From: Datnioides undecimradiatus | Lineage: Eukaryota > Chordata > Actinopteri > Lobotiformes > Datnioididae | Length of the DNA: 64,000 nt | Assembly: GCA_008933995.1 (NCBI GenBank) | Contig: WARS01000063.1 | Span: 374,001-438,000, forward strand | Reading direction: 5' to 3' | In this document: one piece after another, positions 35,710 to 47,382 of the stretch | Layout: each line of letters begins with the position of its first letter | How positions within the stretch are numbered: position 1 is the stretch's first letter | Made by a program: the position numbers and the translations under genes | The notes under the pieces: generated by a model | The model's input: the letters and a program-made list of their open reading frames with translations, nothing else | What the model was told of the DNA's origin: nothing | Database searches by the model: none

Positions 35710-35884
35710 ATGGATGATTACAAACACATGCTGTTCTTTGAGGCGGATGATCTGATGTGAACAGAAGCACAAGATCAGGAGCTACTTTCCAGAGAAGAAG
35801 CAGGGAACTCTGGTGGCGGTGATTGTGGGATGATTGAGAAGGCTGGAGGCAATACCTTTAGAATCTGTTTCAAGGAACAAGAAG
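35710..35884 (+). pseudogene. parp14: PARP14-like copy A, N-terminal exon (RRM-like)
   Basis: Starts at ATG 35710 with MDDYKHMLFFEADDL, includes GGDCGMIEKAGGNTFRICF in another frame, and ends at GTAAGG. Frame is lost after about 17 codons and regained. Confidence 0.7.
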
Positions 35885-36499
35885 GTAAGGAATCCCATTG
35901 GGGTCAAAGCTTGAGCTAGATCTGAATTTACTCTGGGCTTTTTAGGTTCAAGTAATGTTAAGGGTGTTCAATGTTGTTTTTACAGACCAGGAAAGGAGGT
36001 TTTTGAAGCGGAAGTTTCACATTTCCCTTCCTTCTGGAGAACTTCGCCTGACTGTCAATCGATCGGTCTACCACAGATCCCGTTGGCCCCTCCACAGTCA
36101 ATCACAGGTGAATATAACACAGACCTGTAATTATCTGGCTTCCTGACTAATAACCGCGTTGTGTAAAATGTGACAGATTATCAACTGGAGTATAGACTTC
36201 TCTGCCTTATATTCATGTTTTTCTTTGAGCATTCACAAGCAAGCCCTTGGCCTTGAAAGATTTTCACAGTAGATATTTCCTCCTGCATTTTTGAGACAAC
36301 CCTAAAGCAAATAAGGTGTTAATGAAACAGCTCTCTTCAATAAAGCTACTGTGGGGCTCAATCTAGATGATGAGGAGGCAGTGGTTAGGGGGGACTCAAG
36401 AGGAGCATTTGCCAGCACCACTGAAAACTGGGAGAAACAAGTGGACCGGGCCTTCATTGGTGTCACTGAGACTATATCTGCATCATGAAATTGGAACCA

Positions 36500-37560
36500 A
36501 GAAAAAAGTCAGAATCTACTGCAGGACCGCTCCTTTGTGAGCGATGACGTCCACGTGTACACAGTGAACGGTTATGCAGTTGTCGTGGGAGAGCTCAAGG
36601 CTGTAAAAGAGAGGATTGCAATCCTGGAAAAGAGCACGCCAACCCGAAAAGAATTACCTGTTGTAGAAACACAGTTTAAACTGTGAAAGAAAGGTTCCAG
36701 TCAAGAAATGAGTGCACATTGCCCAGGGGTTAAAATCTTCCGGTAACACCGATCATCTTGGAGGGTCCTGACTGCGGAGAGTGCGAGTCGGGAGCCTAAG
36801 AGACTTGATAGACTGATCCAAAACTGTCCAAAAGAAAGAACAGTTAAGCTGTGCTCAGCTTTGCTTACTTTCCTAGCTAGAGGTGCCACAACAAAGTACC
36901 AAGCTCAGTTTCAGCAGACCCTAGAAAAAATCAGTTTTTCCTTGAGGTGGGCTCAGACCTGCTCCTTTGCAGTTTGTCCTCAGACTCCCTTGATGAAGCT
37001 GAGGCAGTACTGCTGAAAGACCTGAGTGTGGCTAATGTGCTGCTGCAGGGATCTGCATCTTTGCCTCAGAACTGGACAAGATCAAAAATGCATGATCAAA
37101 GCTCAGAATGAGGAAAACTATGCAGAGCCCAGAGTGGATGTCAGCTTTATCCAGCGTCCTGGTAAAACCGCCGGCATCAAAGTACAACTGGTGGGTTACA
37201 GCGAAAATGTGAACAAGCTCAGAAAGGTCCTGCATGACTTCCAGATGGGCAGGTTGAGACACCAGGAAGTGCTGAAGCTACCCATTTTGAACTGGCTGAG
37301 TGTTTTGTTAAAATCTTAAATATGACTGGGGTGAACCAGAACAAGGTGACTTTAGAGGAGCCTGCATGTCCCTTACCCCTGTGTTCTTGTGTGTCTGGCC
37401 TCCGCTGTCACATCAAGGAGGCTCAGGAGGTTTGAAACCAGTTGTAGCCAAAGTAACCTGAACACTTTGGTTCTGGATGAGCCAGGAGCACAGCAGTACT
37501 TCAAGCAGAGGGTAAAAGTAAGGCAAGGAAGCTTATAGAGAGTTCCTGTAGGTTCTCATC
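36500..37560 (+). pseudogene. parp14: PARP14-like copy A, RRM/KH-like repeat region
   Basis: Contains the readable blocks VKERIAILEK, AEPRVDVSFIQRPGKTAG, YSENVNKLRKVLHDFQM and CHIKEAQE in changing frames. This corresponds to the long repeat region between the start and the first macrodomain. Confidence 0.55.
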
Positions 37561-37808
37561 CAGGAGCAACAAGATGTCCTTTCCAATAGACATCTAATTC
37601 AGGAAGCACCTGCAGCATCAATACTTGGGACCTTCACTTTCTCACAGGCTGCACGACAAACCTGCAAGACAAACCTGGAATTAAGCTTTGCAGTTTATTG
37701 AATGGCTGGGTTGGACTTTTTTTCTTATTTACATATTTGCTAAGTACATACAAGTATGTCAACAATGCAGCACTCACAATGTTATTATTTCACATTATGC
37801 ACCCACAG

Positions 37809-38030
37809 GTGAATGTGTGGGTCATCCCCATGCTCAAAACACAGCTAGATTCGACAAGTATTGGCAAATGTCTGCTGAAAAAAACAGGGAATGTACTCAA
37901 GTCAAAGATTGACTCTACCCTCGCCCCTGGTGATATACTGCTGGTTGATGCACCTCCATCTTTGGGCTGCTCCAAACTCCTCTTCATTGAATGCTTGCCG
38001 TGGGACGCAGTCAGAGGAAAGAGTGCGCAG
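37809..38030 (+). CDS. parp14: PARP14-like copy A, macrodomain exon (intact frame)
   Basis: 222 bp with CCCACAG acceptor and GTAAAG donor, open throughout. Encodes VNVWVIPMLKTQLDSTSIGK, CLLKKTGNVLKSKID, APGDILLVDAPPSLGCSKLL and FIECLPWD, a macrodomain core. One of the few copy A exons without a break. Confidence 0.75.
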
Positions 38031-38232
38031 GTAAAGTTATTAGTTACATAAAACCAATATGGTAGGCCTAATGGCAGAGGCACTGAAGCACTGCTTTTGT
38101 GTGTAAATGATGAAACAGTAATCTTGAACACAAATCAGGCAATTTATTGACAAGTAAAGTAAGAAATGAACTAATCTCGAATCAACAATTGTTTTGTAGA
38201 GGTAGTATGTGAAGGATTGCATTAATCTCTTA

Positions 38233-38283
38233 GTTCAACCAATAGTTGAACTAAGTCAATAGTTCAACCAATAGTTGAACTGA
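38233..38283. repeat. duplicated small palindrome
   Basis: AGTTCAACCAATAGTTGAACT, with 7-bp arms able to pair, occurs twice within 50 bp in copy A. Copy B has a single diverged version near 47612. Confidence 0.7.
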
Positions 38284-39189
38284 GTGCAATGTAACGTAAT
38301 GTGAGACCATCCCAAACTTTCTTGGGTGCTTTTAACAGCCCGTGGACTGATTTTTATGTGTAAATACTGAGGATGCAATCTGTATCATGCAACAAGGATG
38401 GATTAGTTGTTATGAGATTGCCTATATCATGCTAGCTAAATGCTAACAATATGATGTATATCATAGTGCAAGCAGAGTGTTGATGCAGATGCAGACTGCT
38501 GTTCATTTAACAGCCACCACTGTCATTAATAACAAGGGACAATCAGGGACACAAAATTTGAGAGCAGTCACTGAGGGAGCAACTAGTTAAACGATGAAGT
38601 AGTAAAGTAGGCAAGGGACAACCTTTGAAAACACAATGGTTATGTCAGATTGCTTGTTGTTTTGCGGAATTAGCCACTTAGCGGGCTAAAAGAAATATTT
38701 AGAGCCTCTGTACAACGTAAACCTTAAGCTGGTGCCTTCCCAGTTATCGGACGGGAATTGCTTTAAAATTCCCACTGGGAGAAAGCCGTTCAGAAATGCT
38801 GACTAGGGAGCATTGCCAGTTTGGATTATCTCTACTCCTCCAGGGTCTCTCTCCACCGTCATGTCGCCATTAAGCAGACACCCTGCCTCTCAGGAGGTGG
38901 CAGCTTTGATGACTCTTATGCAGCTACTTTGTAAGATGCATACATGCAGGGGTTTATTGATCAGGGTGTGTTTAGCCTTGCCGTTCTATCCACAGTGCTA
39001 CCATGAAGTCTACGAGCAACTCAGCTTAAATATGAACCAAGGTAAAATAGACATATGTTCACTTCGCACCATAAATAATCACAAATACACTGAGGATTTT
39101 GTACCATTTGAAACGAGTTTTTTCAAGCGTGTGTTGTAGCGATCAATATTTCACCATTACCATTACCATTAAATATGAAAGCATTGGGT

Positions 39190-40370
39190 TGTTTCTTCCT
39201 CTCAGAAGTCTTAGTGGTCTCACTGGTGATCTTGATGATGTCGCGATGATGGTGGGAGGTGGGGTTAAACTACCTGGTCTTCGGTGGCATACCAAAAGAC
39301 GACCCGAGGCGCTGTAGTGAACATGACGACTTCAGAATTTCCACTATGGTGGGTGTGAGCAGCTGCCCTGTTAGGCATGTTAGCAGTGTGATGCTAAGCA
39401 TGGTAACATCAGTCAGCAGGTTCATAATTTTGTTGAGGTGCAGTAGAATGAAACTAGGTGCAGACATTCATAGTGTCCCTTATTTTGTCAAAATTTCAAT
39501 TTGTCCAGTTCTTGGTTTGCCAACAAATACTTGCATAACTAATGCCCTCCCAGCCTCACTTGCATTTTGCGCTAATCAGAAGATATTAGCATGCTAACAT
39601 TCTAAACTAACAACGTATGAAACAAAGATTGCCAGCAAAACATCAAGCATTAGCATTTTTTTAGTATGTTAGCATGCTGATCAATAACATTAGCACCAAA
39701 GTTAGCTGCTAGCATAGTTCTCAGACTCTTAGTCTTGTTCTGTTATACTCTGCAGCTGGGGTGTGCAGAGACATATTAAGCTGTCGCTGGACAAGAGGTG
39801 GGCGGGCTCAGAGCAGGTGAAACAGGGAAATGCCAGATGTTTTCAAGCAACAGTTTAGAGCTTACGCTACATACCACTTTGTTGTGTGTTCGTGTAAGTG
39901 AACCGAGGAGGGTACTGTATCCATGCCTGGACTGTTCCCTTGTAAAGCCACATTTTTACATGTGTGGGGAAGAGCAATGCTGATCTCATACAACAACTGG
40001 TGTGTGTCATCGAGCATTATGAAGCATATGAATCAGAATCTGTAGCCATTCCGCACTCTGTGCAGTAATTTACTTTGTAAATGTTTGAAAAATAAACCCC
40101 ACATACACACTCACCTAATTTCAGTTTTATACTTTAAGTCAGTTTAAGTTTTAGCTCTCAGAGTAAAAAGCTCAAATCTTTTGTGCAGGAGTTGGCAGGA
40201 TGGACCCTGGTGTTGTGGTACATGCCATCCTCCAAGGAGATCAGGGAATATACGTCGTCCATGTCTCTTAACTAAGCTCACTGACATCCGCCTGGTCTGA
40301 TCCAAAATATGGACATCTTCTTGGCATTTAAGGAAGAGGCAATAAATGTTCTCACCGCTCTAATGAACAG
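39190..40370 (+). pseudogene. parp14: PARP14-like copy A, second macrodomain (pieces)
   Basis: Readable pieces: GDLDDVAMMVGG with LVFG (39.2-39.35 kb), HFYMCGEE-type LHVCGE strand (39.9-40.0 kb) and MDPGVVVHAILQGDQGIYVV (40.2-40.3 kb), each in a different frame, with splice sites between. Confidence 0.6.
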
Positions 40371-40659
40371 AGGTAACAGACAGCCTTCTTCTTTTGTGGT
40401 CGCTTACAAGTATGTCAGAAATCTGCTATGTCAATAGGAATTTTCAATGATTGTTGACCTTAAACCTGTCTTGCAGTGTCAGTGCACAAAGTGCATCAAG
40501 TGCAACAACAGCAGCCTTTTTCATCCATAATCACAGACCTGAGCAATGTCCAAACTCCTTCTAGAAGTAGGCAGTCTGTCTTCCTGTTCCTGGGTCTGTC
40601 TATAGGGGCGATTAGCGCCATGGCCCGAAGCTGAAGGATCTATATCAAGCTCAGTGCTC

Positions 40660-41098
40660 CACTGCAACCTACAAAAAAGAGGGGCTGGAAGAGGCCTCAC
40701 AAAGGGCGACATGCAGGATCTGAAGCAGCTGGTGGACACCCAGGGGCTGTATCTACAGATGCACCAGTCAGGCCATGGCAGTTTAACAGTGAGTGGGTTA
40801 AAGATGGATAACCAAGTGATGCAGAAGATTAGTGCATCCCTGCATGGCAGGCTGAGAAGAGAGATGAGAGTCAAGGAGGAGGAGGATTTGTACATCCGTG
40901 TGGCTTGGTGCATCCTGGGACATAACGGCAACTGGGAAAGACTTCCGAAAAGAGCAAATTACAACTTGGAGAATAATGATATAGCAGGAGGGATAGCAGA
41001 TTACAGGGGCACCACATGGAATGTGGATCTACACAAGGTTAGGCCACAAGACCATTAACCAGACAGGCAGCGAGGCTGAAACGACCAGAATCTGCCAG
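40660..41098 (+). pseudogene. parp14: PARP14-like copy A, KH-like end and WWE domain exon
   Basis: A 134-codon open stretch reads LTKGDMQDLKQLVDTQG, MHQSGHGSLTVSGLK, then the WWE domain from YIRVAWCILG to TTWNVDL. The frame breaks just after VDL. A GTGAGA donor follows at 41099. WWE domains bind iso-ADP-ribose or act in protein interaction. Confidence 0.75.
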
Positions 41099-41453
41099 GT
41101 GAGAGGGATGATTCAAGATGACATTTTATGCTAAAAAAGAGCCCGACTAGGCCAATAACAGCATTTATATTTGAGGTTTATGAAAATTTAAATGACCTTT
41201 GATGAGTCAAGACTGATGTAAAAATGAAATATTGAAATGAAACTGATATATCAAATGTTGGGAACATCTGAGATATTGTAAGGACACAACTCAACTTGCA
41301 TATTTAACATATTTAGGTCTTTGCAGAACTTTGCTTCTTAATGGAAAAGTAATCTAAATAGTCATAACCATAATTAGGAAACACTTACATTCACTGTAAA
41401 TATCTGACATTTTCTATTCATTTTGCCTTCCTACTTTTTTCAGACTTCACCCT

Positions 41454-41580
41454 CCCTCTGTACTGGGATAACATGGCTGCTGGTGAAGATATCAAGGTGG
41501 TCGAACTGCACCATTACTCTCAAGAGTACCAGACAGTGAAGCAGGCCTTCAACCAAACTACCACCCAGACTGTGTTGAAG
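41454..41580 (+). CDS. parp14: PARP14-like copy A, first ADP-ribosyltransferase exon
   Basis: 127 bp open stretch reading DFTLPLYWDNMAAGEDIKVV and YQTVKQAFNQTT, the entry to the PARP catalytic domain; TTTTTTCAG acceptor, GTGGGC donor. Confidence 0.7.
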
Positions 41581-41706
41581 GTGGGCTGCTTTTACTGTTG
41601 TGTCACATTTTAAATCTCTATATGGTATTATTGTTTATTATCAAGTGTTCTTAATGTGTGTACTGAGCTCAGAGTAGAAGAGTCCAGTTTATCACCTCCT
41701 TGATAG

Positions 41707-41900
41707 ATCCAACGCTTGCAGAATCTCCATCTGCGGCCAGCGCCTACAATGCAGAAGAAGAATATTTCGGAGAAGAAGATCTTTTTGGACCAGTCCAAAG
41801 AACAAGTTCCATTAGCCTTCCTCAGTGCAGGATCGACCCAAAATAGGTATAATACGGTGACATCTGGAGCAGTCTGGCCAAAAATATATCACATAGTCTT
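41707..41900 (+). pseudogene. parp14: PARP14-like copy A, ART exon lacking the NAD-contact segment
   Basis: Begins IQRLQNLHL as in copy B, but about 100 bp are gone where copy B encodes the histidine-bearing loop and the KTGFNR-type segment; sequence resumes in what is intron in copy B (CTTTTTGGACCAG). Confidence 0.6.
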
Positions 41901-42320
41901 TGACCAGACTTGAAATAATTGATAACATAAGCAAAGAAACAACCAGTCAAATAGAAGAACTAACATCAACATGTTGCAATGTTTTTCCCAAAGGAAGGAA
42001 GAAGAGCCCTGTGATGAAATTCGATCATCGCCGACATCTAGTTGACAACAGATGCATCGGCGTAAAAAGAAGGACTTTGGCAGGAGTTGGAGAATGTTTG
42101 TTAGCCTGCTGACTTTAGTTAACCAGTAATTTCTTCGGTTTTGTATATTGTATAGAGTATATAAGAGTATATAGGTTGAGTATAGAGTGTTGTTAGTAAC
42201 CACCATCCATCTCTCGTTCAAGCGTGGGGTTTAACGCTATAGAATTGGCCGAATGATACTGCAGGAAGACACTGTTTACGTGTGAGGTCTTGTTGTTAAT
42301 TCTCTATGTCTTATTTTCAG

Positions 42321-42622
42321 CGACGTCGTATGGTCATGGAACCTACTTTGCTGTAAATGCCAGCCTATAACCCACCCAACCCTACGCCAAACCAGCTGCT
42401 GATCACCCAGTTGATGTTTGTGGTCCGGTCTGACTGGCATCTACTCTCAGGGCCTGGCGACATGAAGGTCGCGCCGCTTCTCAGGGGCCTGCATTCTAAG
42501 ACACTGCGACAGTGTGGTGGACGCATTAGACAAAGCCCAACATGTATGTTGTGTTTAAAGCAGCCAAACATGCCAGACTACCTCACATCACCTTCGGGTG
42601 ATTGTAGAACGAGTTGGGTTTA
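42321..42622 (+). pseudogene. parp14: PARP14-like copy A, last ART exon
   Basis: After TTTTCAG, one frame reads TSYGHGTYFAVNA, the PARP GxYFA strand. After a shift there are LMFVVR, then GLHS and VVDALDK and MYVV in other frames. Confidence 0.65.
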
Positions 42623-42924
42623 GGTTCCCAAATTATTGGCCCAGATATTAAAAAGGAGATGCAAGACAACAACTCAGAGTCTCGCTTTTATGGGGTTTCT
42701 ACAATGCTACTTATAACACACTCATTCTTACCAAGCCCGGTTGTAGGGCAACTTTTTTTATCATACGAGTAAAACAGGGAGAACATGTAACCTAAACGTT
42801 ACCCAGAAGTTGGGAAGAACATGTTGCCATCTACTACCGTTAAGTTGATTGTAGCAAGGCAACGCAGTGCGTCTTAAAGGTGTATTTCTTAAAGTCAACT
42901 GTTACAGACACAAGGACAGGATGA

Positions 42925-43330
42925 TTAGATGTTGGTGGTCATAGGTCACTGTGACCCTCCTGAAACCTGTTTTTGCATTGTGTCGCATAATATCTGAGAA
43001 TGCAGGCTAATCCTTCAACTCTGCACAAATGTGAACTTTAACTCAAAAGATTAGATTGTGGTGGTCACTGTGACCTCCTGAATCTTATAGTCCTCGGATC
43101 CTACATTGGATTAAACAGTCAAACATTTTGGTGGTGTAAAGGTCAAGGTTATTATGACCTCTTGTTTTCTGTAAAGGCAATAAATCGGAAGTTTATAACA
43201 TCTGCATAAAACTTTGGCTCAAGGAAAAATGGTAAAAATTTCAGTGGTCATAGAGTCAAAGTCACTGTGACCTCACAGAATATGGTTATTGCCTTGTGAG
43301 AAAACAAAATCTCAAGAATATACCTGTTCA
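42925..43330. repeat. tandem repeat with GGTCACTGTGACC palindromes (unit A)
   Basis: Three to four degenerate units of about 110 bp carry a GGTGGTCATAGGTCACTGTGACCT-like core, in two cases with a perfect GGTCA-CTG-TGACC palindrome (42944-42956 and 43063-43075). It resembles dispersed teleost repeats; the family is not identified. Confidence 0.7.
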
Positions 43331-44904
43331 AAAGTTAATCAAAGGTGATAACATGGAATAAGCGGAACTTGTGTAATTTGGTTAAAAAGAGATTTTAGAG
43401 ATTCAGAGGTTATATTAATTTTTTCCTGGAATTCTGCAGATTTCTGTTTGGTGAGTTTTAAGTTTTTAAATAACTATAGAGGCAAAACTAAGCAAGTAAA
43501 CCAGGGAGGCGTTATGAGGTGCCTTTCAAGCTGCCTTTAAAAAAACTAGATAATAGAACTGATATGGCGTAAAAAAAAAAAATGCTCAAATGGAAAGTGC
43601 ATGTAATTTCATCCATCAGTGGTCTAAAGCTTTTTATTGGTACATATTGCTCTTTAGTCATAATGTTTTAATTGAAAGATCACCATGATTAGTCTATGGT
43701 GTAAATCAAAGATATCTTTCTGTTCAGCTGCCTCACGTACCTGCATTTGTAATTCCTTTATAAATGAGGATGTTTCACTAATGCACTTTTCCTAGATGTT
43801 TATGATCAAGGAGGTTTTTCTGTTTTTTACACATTTAATGATATGTTTTAGTTATTGATAAACAATATCCAAAATGAGCAATAATAAAAACACATTTACA
43901 GCATTAGGAATCTTTTTATTTGATTGATATATTTGTTCTAGTACAAAGGAAGAAATGTAAAGTTGATATTGGACTTAAAATGCAAATTTATCAGAAAACA
44001 TCTCTTTATTGGGTTTGATCATGTCTGTTGGGCTTCAAAGGTGGGCAATGTTGGCTAAAATGTGACTTCATAAAATGATAAAATATCAGTACTGTGTGTC
44101 TGTTAGCTTGTGTTGGACGCAATCATGCCCCCTGGTGGACAAAAATGACTAGGACAGCTTTAACATAAACATATTTTGTGTCCAAATGCGTCCTTTTGTA
44201 CTCTTTTAAGTAAATAAATGCTCTCTGAAAGTTTTCTATTTACTCTTAACATATTTTGTTAAGCATCTGAACACCAAGTATGAAACACCACCCAAAAATT
44301 TTGTTTTTTCTTCTCACATTACAGTAAATTATTGACTGTGTTTTATGAAGGTAGACAAATAAGTAGATGCAAGGAGATTTTGGACAAAATTAAATAGCAG
44401 TCTATAGATTTTGCCAAAATATAATTTCGTCCTGTCTCTCTTTTCTTCCCTTTAACTGTCAGAATGCTCTATTGTATTGTTTAGCACTAAAATGTGTGTT
44501 GAGTAGTAGATCTCTTTAGCTTCAGAGCATGAAGGGTTGGTTTATATTTGAATGCACTTGCAAATTTTGATTATTTGAACCATCTGCAACCGTTCCAGGT
44601 GGAAGAGATGAAGTCTCTTGTCTGCTCCTAATTCCTCTGGATTGAACTCTAGGGGAATAACAAGGAAACAGTTCACTGTGAACATGTGAAAACAAGCAGA
44701 CTGGATGGGTGATTAAGGTTCTGGTGTAAACCCAGATTGACTGTAAGTCTGAGTTTTTAGTCTGAGCAGGACATCTAGTGGTTTGGTGTGAGTCACGTCA
44801 GCTTTACACCAGGATAGGGACCAGAAACTATGAAATAGGGTTTTCCTTGCATCGCTCCAATTTGAGTTCAGTTGGGAGCTTTATGCATAAAATCATTTGT
44901 CATT

Positions 44905-45388
44905 TGTGCCTGTAATCACCTAATCTGTAGTATCTGCTATCAAATATAGACATAAACTACCCTAATAATAAAGTATTCAGTGTCAATTATTCTTATTACC
45001 ATGCTATACAAAGCGTCATCACCATTGGTTTTTATCCTTTTTATCGTTAGGGCATGCTTCTTTTTACAATGGGGGCGTGCATAGCTGGACTATTTCTGTT
45101 GTTTTCTTTTGAGTGTATGTATTGTAAATATATGAAAAAATGTACAACAATATAATACAACTCACTCACTTCACTAGGAGATGGGCGTGCTAACTCACAA
45201 ACTAAATTGGCTTTCTAATTTGATGAAAAATTGAAATTTTAAGGGTTTTTATCGTTTAAAACTGTAAATGTATTATCATCCACCATAACTGTTGTGACTA
45301 TCCTTTTTATTGTAATCACTATTAGTACTTACTGATCACGGTACTTTCACATGACCTACTGAGGGAAAAGCACCGAATCTATTTATAA
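44905..45388. other. insertion specific to unit B (about 480 bp)
   Basis: Where unit A runs from TCATTTGTCATTT into ATAAACCATAATTAAC within about 35 bp, unit B has about 480 bp of AT-rich sequence. I see no clear terminal repeats or coding. It could be a nonautonomous transposon or a deletion in unit A. Confidence 0.6.
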
Positions 45389-45598
45389 ACCATAATTAAC
45401 TCTAGCTCATGTAACCAGGGTGTGTTTGAAACTTGGAATAATAAAGATAGATGGACCTAGCATTTACAGTAAATGAGGTGAAACTAAATCAAAGAAAGCA
45501 GCAAAGAGATCATACTAAGACTAAGGTGGCATTGAGGCATAGTGAGAAGAACCAGACCGATTAAAGGTTTAACACTAAATTCAGACTTGTAGGAAAAC

Positions 45599-45765
45599 AT
45601 GGATGATTACAAACATGCTGTTTCTGAGGCGGATGATCTGACAGACAGAAGAAAGCACAAGATCAGAGCTACTTTCAGAAAAGCCGAGACTCCGGTGGTG
45701 GTGATTGTGGGATGATTGAAGGCTGGAGGCAAAAACTTTAGAATCTGTTTTCAGAAACAAAAAAG
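45599..45765 (+). pseudogene. parp14: PARP14-like copy B, N-terminal exon
   Basis: Reads MDDYKHAVSEADDLTDRRKH and KIRATFRKAE, then shifts; ends at GTAAAG. The first 38 codons are cleaner than in copy A. Confidence 0.7.
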
Positions 45766-47162
45766 GTAAAGGAGAATCATTGGGGTCAAAAGCAGGCTAC
45801 AGATCACAATTTACTCTATGGGCTTTTAGAGGTTCAGAAATGTTGGGGTGTTCAATGTTGTTTTACAGACCAGGAAAGGAGTTTTTGCAGCAGAGGTTTC
45901 ACATTTCCCTTCCTTCCGGAGAACTCGCCTGACTGTCAGTCGATCCGGTCTACAGATCCCAGAACAGGCTGTAAAGAGGATTGCAATCCTGGAAAAAGAG
46001 CATGCCAACCCGAAAAGAATTACCTATTAGCCGAGGCAGTTCAAACTGGTAGAAGAAAAGGTTCAGTCAAGAAATGAGTGCACATTGCCCAGGGTTAAAA
46101 TCTTCAGAGGAGTAACACCTCTCGATCATCTTGGAGAGGTCCTGACACGGAGTGCAGTCAGGAGCTAAAGACATTGAACTGATCAAAACTGTCAAAAGAA
46201 AAAGACAGTTAAGCTGATAACTCAGCACAACACTTTCCTAATGCAGAGGTGCCACAACAAAAGTACCAAGCTCAGCTTCAGCAGACCCTGAAAATCCAGT
46301 TTTCCTTGAGTGGAGCTCAGACCTGCTCCTTTTGCAGTTTATCCTCCAGACTCCCTTGATGAAGCTGAGGCAGTACTGCTGAAAGACCTGATGTGGCTAA
46401 TGGCCCTTGCTGCAGGGATCTGCATCTTTGCCTCAGAACTGGACAAAGTCAAAGAAATCGCGAATCAAAGCTCAGAATGAGGAAAACTATGCAGAGCCCA
46501 GAGTGGATGTCAGCTTTATCCAGCGTCCTGGTAAAACCGCCGGCATCAAAGTACAACTGGTGGGTTACAGCGAAAATGTGAACAAGCTCAGAAAGGTCCT
46601 GCATGACTTCCAGATGAACCAGGTTGAGACACAGGAAGTGCTGAAGCTACACATTTTAACTGGCTGAGTGTTTTCTTAAACTCATAAATATGACTGGGGT
46701 GAACCAGAACAAAGGTGACTTTTAGGAGCTCGCATGTCCCATACCCCTGTGTTCTTGTGTCTGGCCTCCGCTGTCACATCAAGGAGGCTCAGGAGGTTAA
46801 AACCAGTTGTAGCCAGTAACCTGAACACTTTGGTTCTGGATGGGCCAAGGAGCACAGCGGTACTTCCAAGCAGAGGAGTAAAGTGAGCAAGAGCTTATAG
46901 AGTTCCTGTAAGGTTCTCATCCAGGGCAACAAGATGTGTCCTTTCAACTCTTTGACATCCTAATTCAGGAAGCACCTGCAGCATCAATGCCGGACCTTCA
47001 CTTTCCTCACAGGCTGCACGACAAACCTGCAAGACAAACCTGGAGATTAAGCTTTGCAGTTTATTGGATGAACAGGTTGGACTTTTTTTGTCTTATTTAC
47101 ATAAAATATGTCAACAATGCAGCACTCACAATGTTATTATTTCATTATGCTGCACCCCACAG

Positions 47163-47382
47163 GTGAATGTGGAGTCATCCCTGCTCAAAGCACAGCTAGA
47201 TTCGACAAGTATTGGCAAATGTCTGCTTTGAAAAAACAAGGAATACTCAAGTCCAAGATTGACTCTACCCTGCGCCCCTGGTGATATACTGCTGGTTGAT
47301 GCTGCCTCCATCTTTGGGCTGCTCCAAACTCCCTCTTCATTGAATGCTTGCCGTGGGGCGGAGTCAGAGGGAAAAGTCATGA
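47163..47382 (+). pseudogene. parp14: PARP14-like copy B, macrodomain exon
   Basis: Matches the intact copy A exon at 37809-38030 nearly base for base, but with several 1-2 bp indels that break the frame. Confidence 0.7.

Larger units (their letters stand above)
35710..42630 (+). pseudogene. parp14: PARP14-like gene, copy A (frame-disrupted)
   Basis: PARP14-type proteins are interferon-induced mono-ADP-ribosyltransferases with RNA-binding-like repeats, macrodomains that bind or remove ADP-ribose, a WWE domain and a C-terminal catalytic domain. In order I see: MDDYKHMLFFEADDL at 35710 (RRM-like start), ERIAILEK and VDVSFIQRPGKTAGIKVQL (36.6-37.3 kb), a macrodomain exon at 37809-38030, a second macrodomain in pieces at 39.2-40.3 kb, KQLVDTQGLYLQMHQSGHG and the WWE domain at 40.65-41.1 kb, and ART exons at 41454-41580, about 41707-41900 and 42321-42622. 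Most blocks need one or more frame changes, yet exon borders are kept. The ART segment with the NAD-contact loop is missing. Decayed paralogue or uncorrected sequence. Confidence 0.82.
35028..44508. repeat. tandem duplication, unit A (about 9.5 kb)
   Basis: From CTTTAGCTTCAGAGCATGAA at about 35030 to GTTGAGTAG at about 44507, this block is repeated head-to-tail immediately downstream. Coding and noncoding parts align throughout, interrupted by many 1-5 bp indels and a few larger ones. It carries one PARP14-like gene. Confidence 0.9.
42631..45598. other. unit A 3' region and unit B upstream region
   Basis: Noncoding AT-rich DNA with the palindrome-bearing tandem repeat, the unit junction at about 44508-44513 and the unit B insertion. 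No further gene seen. Confidence 0.6.
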
